A stretch of DNA of 64,000 bases from Dyadobacter chenwenxiniae (lineage in GTDB: Bacteria; Bacteroidota; Bacteroidia; Cytophagales; Spirosomataceae). Below the pieces are notes generated by a model that made no database searches, was not told the DNA's origin, and saw only the letters and a program-made list of their open reading frames with translations. The stretch covers positions 5,947,001 to 6,011,000 of the forward strand of contig NZ_CP094997.1 of NCBI RefSeq assembly GCF_022869785.1, in the 5' to 3' direction. This document shows, one piece after another, positions 16,725-24,981 of this stretch. Both the position numbers and the translations under genes were made by a program. Positions within the stretch are counted from its first letter, which is position 1, and each line of letters begins with the position of its first letter.

Positions 16725-18983
16725 ATGTTTGGGGCAAAACACAAATATTATCGCCAACTCGACTACATGGATTGCGGGCCGACTTGTATGAAAATGATCT
16801 CTGCATTTTACGGTAAGATGTACTCACTGGACTTTTTTCGCTCCAACATGTTTATCACGCGTAATGGAGTAAATCTGAATGGAATCAGCCAGGCCGCGGA
16901 AAAAATTGGCATGAAGACTTTGCCAATAAAGCTGAACTACAAAAAACTGGTGGAGGAAGTACCGTTGCCGTGTATTTTACATTGGAACCAGGAGCACTTT
17001 GTTGTTTTGTATGAGACCAGAAAAAAAAACATATTTAGTAAGGAAATAGTACACTTGATCGCAGATCCTGGGCACGGCATGGTGAAGGTAGACAAAGAAA
17101 CCTTAATGAAATGCTGGGCAGGCACAGCAGACGGGCGCGGAGTAGCGCTGTTGCTGGAACCAACGCCGGAATTCTATGCAGGCACGGAGGAGCAGAAGGC
17201 GGTTCCTTCCGGATTCGGATTTCTATTTCAGTATCTGTCGCCGTACTCGAAATACCTATTTCAGGTTATATTGGGAATGTTGTTTGGAAGTATGGTCAGC
17301 ATGCTGTTCCCATTTCTTACTCAAAGCCTGGTTGACTACGGTATCCAGATGCGGAATGTCGGCTTTATTTATTTGATTCTATTTTCTCAACTATTACTGT
17401 TTCTGGGAAATATCGGAGTAGATATGATTCGGAACTGGGTCTTACTCCATGTTAATACCCGACTTAGCGTTTCGATTGTGTCTAATTTCTTGACCAAGTT
17501 GATGAAGTTACCGATAAACTTCTTTGAATCGAAAAACATTGGAGACATCTCACAACGGATAAGTGACCATCATCGGATAGAAGAATTTCTAACCGGATCT
17601 TCGCTTACTACTTTGTTTTCTTTTATCAATCTGATTGTTTTCTCAATTGTTTTGGCTATGTATGATGTCCGGCTGCTTAGTATATTTTTTATTGGCAGCA
17701 TTCTTTCAATCAGCTGGGTATTTATTTTCCTGAAACGGCGGAAAAACCTGGATTACCTAAGGTTTCAAAGATTAAGGGAAAACCAAAATTCGATATACGA
17801 GTTGATTACAGGAATGCAAGAAATAAAGCTTAATAACTGTGAACAAGCGCGCCGTTGGGAATGGGAGAAGATTCAGGCCAAACTTTTCAAGATCAATATA
17901 AAAAGCCTCAGTTTGGAACAGTATCAAGAAATGGGAGCTTCTTTTTTTACTCAGTTGAAGAATATCCTTATTTCATTTGTTGCTGCTAAACTTGTTTTGG
18001 ACAACCAAATAACATTGGGAGCAATGCTCGGTATTTCCTACATTATCGGACAAATGAACGGTCCGTTGAATCAGATAATGGATTTTGTAAAGAAAATACA
18101 AGACGCAAAGATGAGTCTTGACCGCCTCGGCGAAATACATAACAAGCCTAATGAGGAATTAAACGAGGAATTTTATTGGAAAAGGGAACAGGATGGCGAG
18201 CAAGGAATTCCGGAGCGCAATATATTTGATCTTTCACTCAATGATGGCATTGTTTTTAGAAATGTATCCTTTCGATACGGAGCTCCCGGATCTGCTAATG
18301 TGCTAAAAAACATAAATCTGCATATCCCTAAGGGTAAGGTAACTGCCATTGTAGGATCCAGTGGGAGTGGAAAAACTACATTATTGAAACTGTTCTTAAA
18401 ATTCTATCCGATTCAGGAAGGAGAGATCACCATTGACGGAAAAGATATAGCAGAGATATCCGCATCCAAATGGAGAGAACAGTGTGGTACAGTAATGCAG
18501 GACGGGTACATTTTTTCTGACACCATTGCGCGGAATATAGCCGTTGATGGGAAGCAAATAGATGAAGGCAGGATGATTAAATCTATTCGTGTTGCCAATA
18601 TTGAAGAATACATCAAAAAATTACCGCTAGGCTTTACCACCAAAATTGGTAATACCGGAGCTGGCATCAGCGGTGGTCAACGACAGCGTTTGTTCATAGC
18701 CAGGTCGGTTTACAAAGATCCAGATTATCTATTTTTTGACGAGGCGACCAGCGCTCTCGATGCGAACAATGAGAAAATTATCATGGAGAACCTAGATGCA
18801 TTTTTCAAAGGAAGAACGGTAGTTGTAATTGCGCACAGGTTGAGTACAGTTAAAAATGCCGATCAAATTATTGTTTTAAATAATGGTGAGATAGCGGAAA
18901 TTGGCTCGCATAAACAACTTTCGCAAGCGAAAGGATATTATTTCGAGTTAGTTAAAAACCAGTTGGAATTAGGGGCGGCTTGA
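16725..18983 (+). CDS. C39 peptidase-containing ABC exporter (PCAT)
   Basis: 752 residues in three parts. N-terminal C39 peptidase: RQLDYMDCGPTCMKM with Cys17, LHWNQEHFVVLYE with the catalytic His near residue 91, and IADPGHG. Membrane domain (about 165-460) with several hydrophobic helices. C-terminal ABC ATPase: Walker A GSSGSGKTT, signature ISGGQRQR, Walker B YLFFDEATSALD, and the H-loop VIAHRLS. These exporters cut the leader after Gly-Gly and pump the core out in one step. The intact double-Gly precursors at 10306, 10549, 24620 and perhaps 6604 are candidate cargo; the lanthipeptide-like peptide at 3073 is not, as it lacks the site. Confidence 0.95.
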   Translation: MFGAKHKYYRQLDYMDCGPTCMKMISAFYGKMYSLDFFRSNMFITRNGVNLNGISQAAEKIGMKTLPIKLNYKKLVEEVPLPCILHWNQEHFVVLYETRKKNIFSKEIVHLIADPGHGMVKVDKETLMKCWAGTADGRGVALLLEPTPEFYAGTEEQKAVPSGFGFLFQYLSPYSKYLFQVILGMLFGSMVSMLFPFLTQSLVDYGIQMRNVGFIYLILFSQLLLFLGNIGVDMIRNWVLLHVNTRLSVSIVSNFLTKLMKLPINFFESKNIGDISQRISDHHRIEEFLTGSSLTTLFSFINLIVFSIVLAMYDVRLLSIFFIGSILSISWVFIFLKRRKNLDYLRFQRLRENQNSIYELITGMQEIKLNNCEQARRWEWEKIQAKLFKINIKSLSLEQYQEMGASFFTQLKNILISFVAAKLVLDNQITLGAMLGISYIIGQMNGPLNQIMDFVKKIQDAKMSLDRLGEIHNKPNEELNEEFYWKREQDGEQGIPERNIFDLSLNDGIVFRNVSFRYGAPGSANVLKNINLHIPKGKVTAIVGSSGSGKTTLLKLFLKFYPIQEGEITIDGKDIAEISASKWREQCGTVMQDGYIFSDTIARNIAVDGKQIDEGRMIKSIRVANIEEYIKKLPLGFTTKIGNTGAGISGGQRQRLFIARSVYKDPDYLFFDEATSALDANNEKIIMENLDAFFKGRTVVVIAHRLSTVKNADQIIVLNNGEIAEIGSHKQLSQAKGYYFELVKNQLELGAA

Positions 18984-18993
18984 AAACTTGACT

Positions 18994-19719
18994 ATGGCAA
19001 AGGATCTATCCATGCAATTTGAAAGACCTAGTGAGGACATCCAGGAAATTATCGGAATCATTCCGAACCGGATTATTCGCTGGGGAATTACGGTAGCATT
19101 ATTTCTGCTGTTATGTGTTCTGCTTGTCTCTCATTACATCCGTTACCCGGATGTGATTTTGGCGGAGTCGGAGCTCATTGCGGATGAACAGCCCTATAAG
19201 GTGAGCTGGTACCAATCCGAGGATAATGTCGTCTATACCAAAAAGGTGAAGGAGAACCAGTTCATTAACAAGGGGGACACGCTGCTGATAGAAGAGAATT
19301 TGAGGTCGCACGAACATCATGTGACCGTCAGCCCGTTTTCCGGGCGGGTATTTGTTACGAAGGGCTATAAAGATAACTCTGAAAAGCAAACAATTTGGAT
19401 TGCTCAACAAATTAACGGTTACAGTGTTATCTTGCTTCTGTCGATAAACCAGTCGGGGAAAGTGAAAGTTGGTCAGAGGGTTCAAATAAATCTGGACGAG
19501 TATCCACGCAGTGAATTTGGTTACCTGGAAGGGAAGATAATGAACATCGTTCCTGTAAAAATTGAAGGTTTTTATCGGGTATCTGTAGAGCTAAACCAGA
19601 GGCTTGTTACTAATATCAAATACGACATACCTGATCAACCGAGGTTTTCTGGGAAAGCGGAGATACTTACCAATAATAGAAGCGTATTGCAGAGAATATT
19701 CCACTCACAGACCAAGTAG
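18994..19719 (+). CDS. short HlyD-like membrane fusion protein
   Basis: About 241 residues from the ATG at 18994, 10 bp after the exporter stop. One N-terminal membrane segment (RWGITVALFLLLCVLLVSHYI), then a lipoyl/barrel-sandwich-like periplasmic part (TKKVKENQFINKGDTLLIEE, VSPFSGRVFVTKG, VKVGQRVQINLDEYP). The long coiled-coil hairpin found between the two lipoyl halves of HlyD proteins is nearly absent, making it much shorter than the usual 400 residues. It probably joins the C39 exporter to an outer-membrane partner. Confidence 0.85.
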   Translation: MAKDLSMQFERPSEDIQEIIGIIPNRIIRWGITVALFLLLCVLLVSHYIRYPDVILAESELIADEQPYKVSWYQSEDNVVYTKKVKENQFINKGDTLLIEENLRSHEHHVTVSPFSGRVFVTKGYKDNSEKQTIWIAQQINGYSVILLLSINQSGKVKVGQRVQINLDEYPRSEFGYLEGKIMNIVPVKIEGFYRVSVELNQRLVTNIKYDIPDQPRFSGKAEILTNNRSVLQRIFHSQTK

Positions 19720-19790
19720 AATTGTGATCTTTCAGTATACTCTGAGTGCTTTCGTATAGTGTATAGCGTTAGGACTTACCTGAATAAAAA

Positions 19791-21728
19791 ATGAGCAAAG
19801 AAAAAAAAATTTCAGTTATTATTCCGGTTTACAACCAGGCTTTGTTTATAAGCCGGGCTATCAGAAGTGTTCAAAAGCAAACTTTTGGTAAATGGGAAAT
19901 TATTGTTGTCAATGACGGTTCTTCGGACCAGGTAGAAGGTGTTGTGAACATGTTTCGACTGGAAGACGATAGGATTTCCTATCTTAAAAATGAGAGAAAC
20001 GAAGGTTTGGGATATAGCTTGAACAAAGGTATCGAACACGCCAGGTACGATATGATCGCCTATTTGCCAGCTGACGATGTTTATTTTGAGGATCATCTGT
20101 ATTACCTTGTGGAAGCATTGGATAAAAATCCTGATGCGATTCTTACCTACTCGGGTGTTAAATACAATTACCGGGATACGGGACACACAAGTCAAGGTAA
20201 GACATCCTTGGCAAAGGTGCCGGAACGTTCCCTGCAACTGGTTCAGGTAATGCACCGTAAAGTTGATATGAGATGGGTGGAGAGAGAGCAGTTGACGACG
20301 GCTGACCTGGACCAGATGTATTGGAACAAGCTTAATCCGCTCGGAGATTTCGTTGCTACGTTAAAAATTACTGCGGAATGGGTATCTCACCCACTCCAAC
20401 GACACCAGTTTTTCAATGAGTTTGCGGGCGGAGGGATTTATCGTTATAAGGAATATTATAATGTAAAACATCGGATTCGTTTCGAGTCGCAAAGCGGAAG
20501 CTATATTGACGAATTCAAAGACTATAGTATACTGGAAGACAAAGTGGTAAATCTGGATGGTGAGCCACTGAAAATTTTGCTGGTAGGAGAACTCGCGTAC
20601 AATGCGCAAAGAATATGTGCGCTCGAAAGAATGGGACATAAACTATACGGTTTGTGGATAGATAAGCCATTCTTTTATAATACAATAGGCCCGCTCCCAT
20701 TCGGAAATGTCGAAGATATACCCAAGTCGAACTGGAAGGAGAAAGTGAAGGAAATTAAGCCGGATGTCATTTATGCTCTATTAAACTTCTCAGCAGTCCC
20801 GCTGGCGCATGAGGTACTGGTTGATAACCCCGGCATTCCTTTTGTCTGGCATTTCAAGGAAAGCCCGTTCTATTGTCGGCAGCAAGGTACCTGGAATCAG
20901 TTAGTTGAGCTCTATCAAAAATCTGACGGGCAAATTTACATTAATGAGGAGACCAGGTTATGGTTTGAGCAGTTCTTAATGTTTACCAACGAACCATTAG
21001 TACATATCCTGGACGGAGATTTGCCACCCAACTACTATTTTAAAGACCAAAGATCCGAATTGCTATCAGATTCGGTCGACGGGGTGCACACAGTGGTATC
21101 CGGACGACCATTTGGGCTTCAACCTGATGACATACAGGCCTTGGCTGCACAAGATATTCACCTTCACTTTTATGGAGATTATCATCACAGATCGTATAAA
21201 AACTGGCTGGATAAGTCCTTTGCATTAGCACCCGAGCACTTACACATCTACCGTAATTGTACGCCTGACGAATGGACAGCCGAATTCTCAAAGTATGATG
21301 CCGGCTGGCTGCATGTGTTTGAAAGTTCGAATTCGGGAGAATTGATGAAAGCTGAATGGCTGGACCTAAATTACCCAGCCAGGATGTCAACGCTGGCGGC
21401 TGCCGGCCTGCCGATGATTCAGCGTAACAATTTGAAACATACAGTTGCTTCTCAAACCATAACTAACAAATTGGGGGTTGGTATTTTCTACGAATCCTTT
21501 GAAGAACTGGGTGAACGTTTAAGGGATCAGGTTTACATGCGACGCATCAGAGAGAACTGTTGGGGTAGCAGGGCCCATTTTTCCTTCGAGCATCATGTTC
21601 ATGGGCTGGTTAATTTTTTTAAACGGGTAATCAGAAGAAAGCATGCCAGCGACTCCCCTGAGCCATTTCGGAATACAGCGAAGTATCCGAATGAACAAAG
21701 TGTGCTGATTGCCCCTACGGCAGCATAG
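19791..21728 (+). CDS. two-domain glycosyltransferase (GT2 + GT4-like), copy 1
   Basis: 645 residues. N-terminal GT-A domain of family GT2: ISVIIPVYNQALFISRAI, WEIIVVNDGSSD, and AYLPADDVYFEDHL carrying the DD metal motif. The second half (from about residue 258, LKILLVGELAYNAQRICALE) looks like a GT-B/GT4-type transferase, with PDVIYALLNF, PFVWHFKESPF and a C-terminal SSNSGELMKAEWLDLNYPARMS-type donor region ending AAAGLPMIQ. It lies 71 bp after the adaptor gene and is followed by a close paralogue. In a peptide island these could glycosylate the secreted peptide, but cell-surface glycans remain possible. Confidence 0.82.
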   Translation: MSKEKKISVIIPVYNQALFISRAIRSVQKQTFGKWEIIVVNDGSSDQVEGVVNMFRLEDDRISYLKNERNEGLGYSLNKGIEHARYDMIAYLPADDVYFEDHLYYLVEALDKNPDAILTYSGVKYNYRDTGHTSQGKTSLAKVPERSLQLVQVMHRKVDMRWVEREQLTTADLDQMYWNKLNPLGDFVATLKITAEWVSHPLQRHQFFNEFAGGGIYRYKEYYNVKHRIRFESQSGSYIDEFKDYSILEDKVVNLDGEPLKILLVGELAYNAQRICALERMGHKLYGLWIDKPFFYNTIGPLPFGNVEDIPKSNWKEKVKEIKPDVIYALLNFSAVPLAHEVLVDNPGIPFVWHFKESPFYCRQQGTWNQLVELYQKSDGQIYINEETRLWFEQFLMFTNEPLVHILDGDLPPNYYFKDQRSELLSDSVDGVHTVVSGRPFGLQPDDIQALAAQDIHLHFYGDYHHRSYKNWLDKSFALAPEHLHIYRNCTPDEWTAEFSKYDAGWLHVFESSNSGELMKAEWLDLNYPARMSTLAAAGLPMIQRNNLKHTVASQTITNKLGVGIFYESFEELGERLRDQVYMRRIRENCWGSRAHFSFEHHVHGLVNFFKRVIRRKHASDSPEPFRNTAKYPNEQSVLIAPTAA

Positions 21729-21790
21729 GATACGCCGGATTACAGAGCACAACTAAAATACTTGTCATTTTTAATCGATGTTGTAGACCT

Positions 21791-23701
21791 ATGGGCATGC
21801 AAGGTATCTCCGTGATTCTTCCAGTTTATAATCAATCGGAATTTATTGGACGCGCAATCCAAAGTATGTATGCGCAGACTTTCAGGAAATGGGAAATCAT
21901 TATTATCAACGATGGCTCTACCGATAATTTAGAAGAAGTTATCAAGCAATTAGCGGAAGACAGCAGGATAAGATATATCGAAAACGAAAGGAACAGGGGT
22001 TTAGGGTATTGTGCAAACAGGGGAATTGAGCTGTCTCAATACGAGTACATCGCCTATTTGCCTGCTGACGATATATATTTTAAACAGCACCTGAACGCTC
22101 TGTATGGAATCCTTCACGGAAATGAAGATGCTGTTATGGCTTACTCGGGGGTTAAGTACCACTATTATGACTCAAATCTTAGCAGCCAAGGAAAGACTGC
22201 GACAGGCAAAATCAAGGACATGCCAATCCAATTGGTCCAGGTTTTACATAAAAAGACGGCGGAGCGGTGGTTGGAACGGGAGGAACTGGTTACGGATGAC
22301 CTGGGACGGATGTATTGGGATAAGTTAGAGCCGTATGGTAGTGTTATTTCAACCTCTGAAATTACTGCTGAGTGGGTGTCACAACCATTGCAACGGCACA
22401 AGATTATCAGTGAATTGAAGTGGGGTGGCGGAATCCACCGCTATAAACAGTATTATAACGTTAAACAACGCCTTCGCTTTCAATCGGCGACGGGGCATTA
22501 TATCGACGAGTTTAATGATTACAAATCAATAAAATATAAAACTCGGGGGGCAGATAAATCCTCATTGAAAATACTGCTTGTCGGAGAGCTGGCCTACAAT
22601 CCTGAACGCATATGTGCCTTGGAAGAGCGCGGGCACAAGTTATACGGATTATGGATGGAAAGACCCTATAATCTTAACACGGTGGGGCCTTTGCCATTCG
22701 GGAACGTCGAAGATATACCGCTGAGGAACTGGCAGGAAAGGGTAAAAGAAATCAAACCGGACATTATATACGCACTTCTTAATTTTGTTGCCGTTCCCCT
22801 TGCCCATGAAGTGCTGATGACGAATCGTGACATACCGTTCGTATGGCATTTTAAGGAAGGTCCGTTCTTTTGCAGGCAACAAGGTATGTGGCAAATGCTC
22901 ATGGATCTCTTTCAGAAGTCGGACGGGCAGATTTACATAAACGATGAGAATAAAAAGTGGTTCGAGCAATTTCTCGTATGCGAGAGCCCTATACCACACG
23001 TGATCGATGGAGATCTGCCTTCCAGGTTTTACTTCAAGGATGAGACTTCGAGCCTGCTTTCCGACAGTGATAATGGACAGATACATACGGTAATCGCGGG
23101 ACGTCCGTTTGGCATTCAGCCTCAGGATGTTTTTGGGCTGTCTCTACAAAATATTCACCTGCACATTTATGGTGATATCACTCATAATATCTACGATCGC
23201 TGGATAAAGCAGGCTATTAATCTGGCGCCGGATCATTTGCACCTTTATCATAACTGCCGTCCGGATGAATGGACTTCGGAATTTTCGAAATATGACGCGG
23301 GTTGGTTGCATGTGTTCGAAAGTTCAAACGAGGGAGAGCTTATGAAAATGGATTGGATGGATCTCAACTATCCAGCGCGTATGTCGACAATGGCTGCGGC
23401 CGGATTGCCGATGATTCAGCGAGATAACTGTCAGCATACAGTTGCATCACAAAATATAATGCGCAAATACGATATGGGGGTTTTTTTCTCGAATATAGAT
23501 GAATTGGGAGAGCATTTGAGAAACAAACCTCGTATGAAGGAGCTCCGGGATAACTGTTGGAAAAACAGAATGCATTTTTGCTTCGATCACCACGTGGAGG
23601 ATTTGATTAAATTTTTTCAAAAGGTAATACAAAAGAAAAACAGCAATAATTCAGTTTTGGTAGTCCAAGACGCAGTATCCATGAATACGTACAGTTTTTA
23701 A
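21791..23701 (+). CDS. two-domain glycosyltransferase (GT2 + GT4-like), copy 2
   Basis: 636 residues, paralogous to the preceding gene along its full length: ISVILPVYNQSEFIGRAI, WEIIIINDGSTD, IAYLPADDIYF, then LKILLVGELAYNPERICALEE, GNVEDIP, PFVWHFKEGPFFCRQQG and WLHVFESSNEGELM. The pair clearly arose by tandem duplication. Differences cluster near residues 250-256 (the inter-domain linker) and the C terminus, so the two may have divergent donor or acceptor use. Spacing of 62 bp suggests the same transcript as copy 1. Confidence 0.82.
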   Translation: MGMQGISVILPVYNQSEFIGRAIQSMYAQTFRKWEIIIINDGSTDNLEEVIKQLAEDSRIRYIENERNRGLGYCANRGIELSQYEYIAYLPADDIYFKQHLNALYGILHGNEDAVMAYSGVKYHYYDSNLSSQGKTATGKIKDMPIQLVQVLHKKTAERWLEREELVTDDLGRMYWDKLEPYGSVISTSEITAEWVSQPLQRHKIISELKWGGGIHRYKQYYNVKQRLRFQSATGHYIDEFNDYKSIKYKTRGADKSSLKILLVGELAYNPERICALEERGHKLYGLWMERPYNLNTVGPLPFGNVEDIPLRNWQERVKEIKPDIIYALLNFVAVPLAHEVLMTNRDIPFVWHFKEGPFFCRQQGMWQMLMDLFQKSDGQIYINDENKKWFEQFLVCESPIPHVIDGDLPSRFYFKDETSSLLSDSDNGQIHTVIAGRPFGIQPQDVFGLSLQNIHLHIYGDITHNIYDRWIKQAINLAPDHLHLYHNCRPDEWTSEFSKYDAGWLHVFESSNEGELMKMDWMDLNYPARMSTMAAAGLPMIQRDNCQHTVASQNIMRKYDMGVFFSNIDELGEHLRNKPRMKELRDNCWKNRMHFCFDHHVEDLIKFFQKVIQKKNSNNSVLVVQDAVSMNTYSF

Positions 23702-23720
23702 GCGATATTATTACTATCAT

Positions 23721-24467
23721 ATGAAATTTGGAAACGAAATAGTGCAAAGCCTGTGGATTGGCGACAGTTTATCAACTATGGAGCAGTTGTCGATCAATTC
23801 GTACTTGAAAAACGGCCATGAATTTCATTTATACAGCTACGACAAAATAAGAAATGTTCCCGAAGGTACTATTTTGAAGGACGCCAATTCAATATTGAGC
23901 AAAGACAGGATATTTAAAGATTCAAGAAATCTTTATGCGGCTTTTTCTGATTGGTTCAGATATAGGATGCTATATGAGAATGGTGGATGGTGGGTAGACC
24001 TTGATTCTGTTTGTGTACAATTTTTTGACGTAGAAGAGGATTATTGTTTTGCCACCGAGTATTTTTACAAAGACAGAAAAGTCCCAACACTGAACGTTTG
24101 TAATCTCAAAGTTCCCCAGGAAGCGGAAATAATCCAGGATTGTTTGATAGCAATCGAGGATCGAATTCTTAAATCAAAGGTTGTCCCCTGGGGGTCGTGC
24201 GGGCCTTTCTTATTCAGAGAGATTATCCGAAGCTATGATGCCAGCCCTTTTATAAAAGCTCCTCATGTTTTTTGCCCAATACCCTGGTTTAATTATTTAA
24301 ATTTTATAAATGAAAGTGCCAATGAATTGGATCAGGAAACTCTGGCAATCCACCTATACAATGGCGCTTGGAGTTCTGAACGGGTAGATAAAGATGCATC
24401 GTATCGTGCTGATAGTCTGTTTGAAAGCTTAAAAGCGAAATACTTAAACCTAGATGTAATTGTCTAA
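23721..24467 (+). CDS. GT32-like glycosyltransferase with DxD motif
   Basis: 248 residues. IVQSLWIGDSLSTMEQLSINSYLKNGHEFHLYSYD at the start and AAFSDWFRYRMLYENGGWWVDLDSVC (about residues 75-98) are typical of the capsular/Och1-like GT32 group, where the DxD (here DLD) binds the nucleotide sugar and metal. HLYNGAWS near the end is also usual. It lies 19 bp after copy 2 of the fused transferase, so it belongs to the same run of sugar-transfer genes inside the peptide island. Acceptor unknown. Confidence 0.85.
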   Translation: MKFGNEIVQSLWIGDSLSTMEQLSINSYLKNGHEFHLYSYDKIRNVPEGTILKDANSILSKDRIFKDSRNLYAAFSDWFRYRMLYENGGWWVDLDSVCVQFFDVEEDYCFATEYFYKDRKVPTLNVCNLKVPQEAEIIQDCLIAIEDRILKSKVVPWGSCGPFLFREIIRSYDASPFIKAPHVFCPIPWFNYLNFINESANELDQETLAIHLYNGAWSSERVDKDASYRADSLFESLKAKYLNLDVIV

Positions 24468-24528
24468 TTATAAGATATTAGAGAATTAGGTTTGTAGGTG
24501 CTCACTAAAATCAAAGTCGGAAGGCTGA

Positions 24529-24567
24529 TTGGTCGAAAATAGGAGTGGGGTTGTCGAATAAATTACG
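24529..24567 (+). promoter_or_regulatory. putative LytTR operator, site D
   Basis: TTGGTCGAAAA (24529-24539) and GGTTGTCGAATAAATTA (24549-24565), GTC cores at 24532 and 24553, 21 bp apart. It lies 52 nt before the 24620 precursor start, almost exactly the distance between site A and its precursor, and differs from site B at few positions. TATATTTA further down (near 24587) is a possible -7 box. Confidence 0.7.
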
Positions 24568-24619
24568 AGAGTAAGCATGAACTTATTATATTTAATTAAC
24601 AGCTAAACGTACCATTCTT

Positions 24620-24811
24620 ATGAAAAAATCAATTGAATATTTCAAGGACCAGGAACTCGTCCATGGTATTGTTGACGATTTTGAAGTCATAGAGCCTTCT
24701 GATTTAGAAAATGTAAAAGGTGGCGATAAAGAATATAATGCACCCGTGTATGAAAAGCGAAATAAAAGCTTTTGGCACCAGGCCAGTGTAATACTTGATC
24801 AAATACGATAA
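24620..24811 (+). CDS. RiPP precursor with Gly-Gly leader, aromatic-rich Cys-free core
   Basis: 63 codons. Leader MKKSIEYFKDQELVHGIVDD.. ends LENVKGG; the core is DKEYNAPVYEKRNKSFWHQA followed by SVILDQIR, with Tyr, Phe, Trp and His but no Cys. It is preceded by operator site D, coupled to a 55-codon gene by an overlapping TAATG, and followed by an FxsB-like radical SAM enzyme. Radical SAM enzymes of that group are known to form cyclophane links between an aromatic ring and a nearby side chain, so a ring at the NKSFWH region is a reasonable prediction. Leader removal by the C39 exporter at 16725 is likely. Confidence 0.8.
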   Translation: MKKSIEYFKDQELVHGIVDDFEVIEPSDLENVKGGDKEYNAPVYEKRNKSFWHQASVILDQIR

Positions 24812-24978
24812 TGCTATTTATAGGAAGGAGAATACAATTTAAGTCTTCTATACCAAATTATAAAAATAGCTGGATCAAATTGAAAGGAATAGAAGTTATT
24901 GCTGCCAATCTTAGCTGGGTATACCAAAAATGTATATTCGCTACACCGGGGTTAATCAAAATACACTTGGATAACTGA
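24811..24978 (+). CDS. small protein coupled to the precursor and radical SAM genes
   Basis: 55 codons, starting at an ATG that overlaps the precursor stop (TAATG) and ending 3 bp before the GTG start of the radical SAM gene. It contains GIEVIAANLSWVYQKCIFAT and is basic at the N terminus (MLFIGRRIQFK). I do not recognise it. It is too short for a normal RRE domain, but the tight coupling on both sides suggests it is translated. It is in the same frame as the maturase, separated by a single TGA and one codon, so it could also be an eroded N-terminal extension. Confidence 0.45.
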   Translation: MLFIGRRIQFKSSIPNYKNSWIKLKGIEVIAANLSWVYQKCIFATPGLIKIHLDN

Positions 24979-24981
24979 ATT

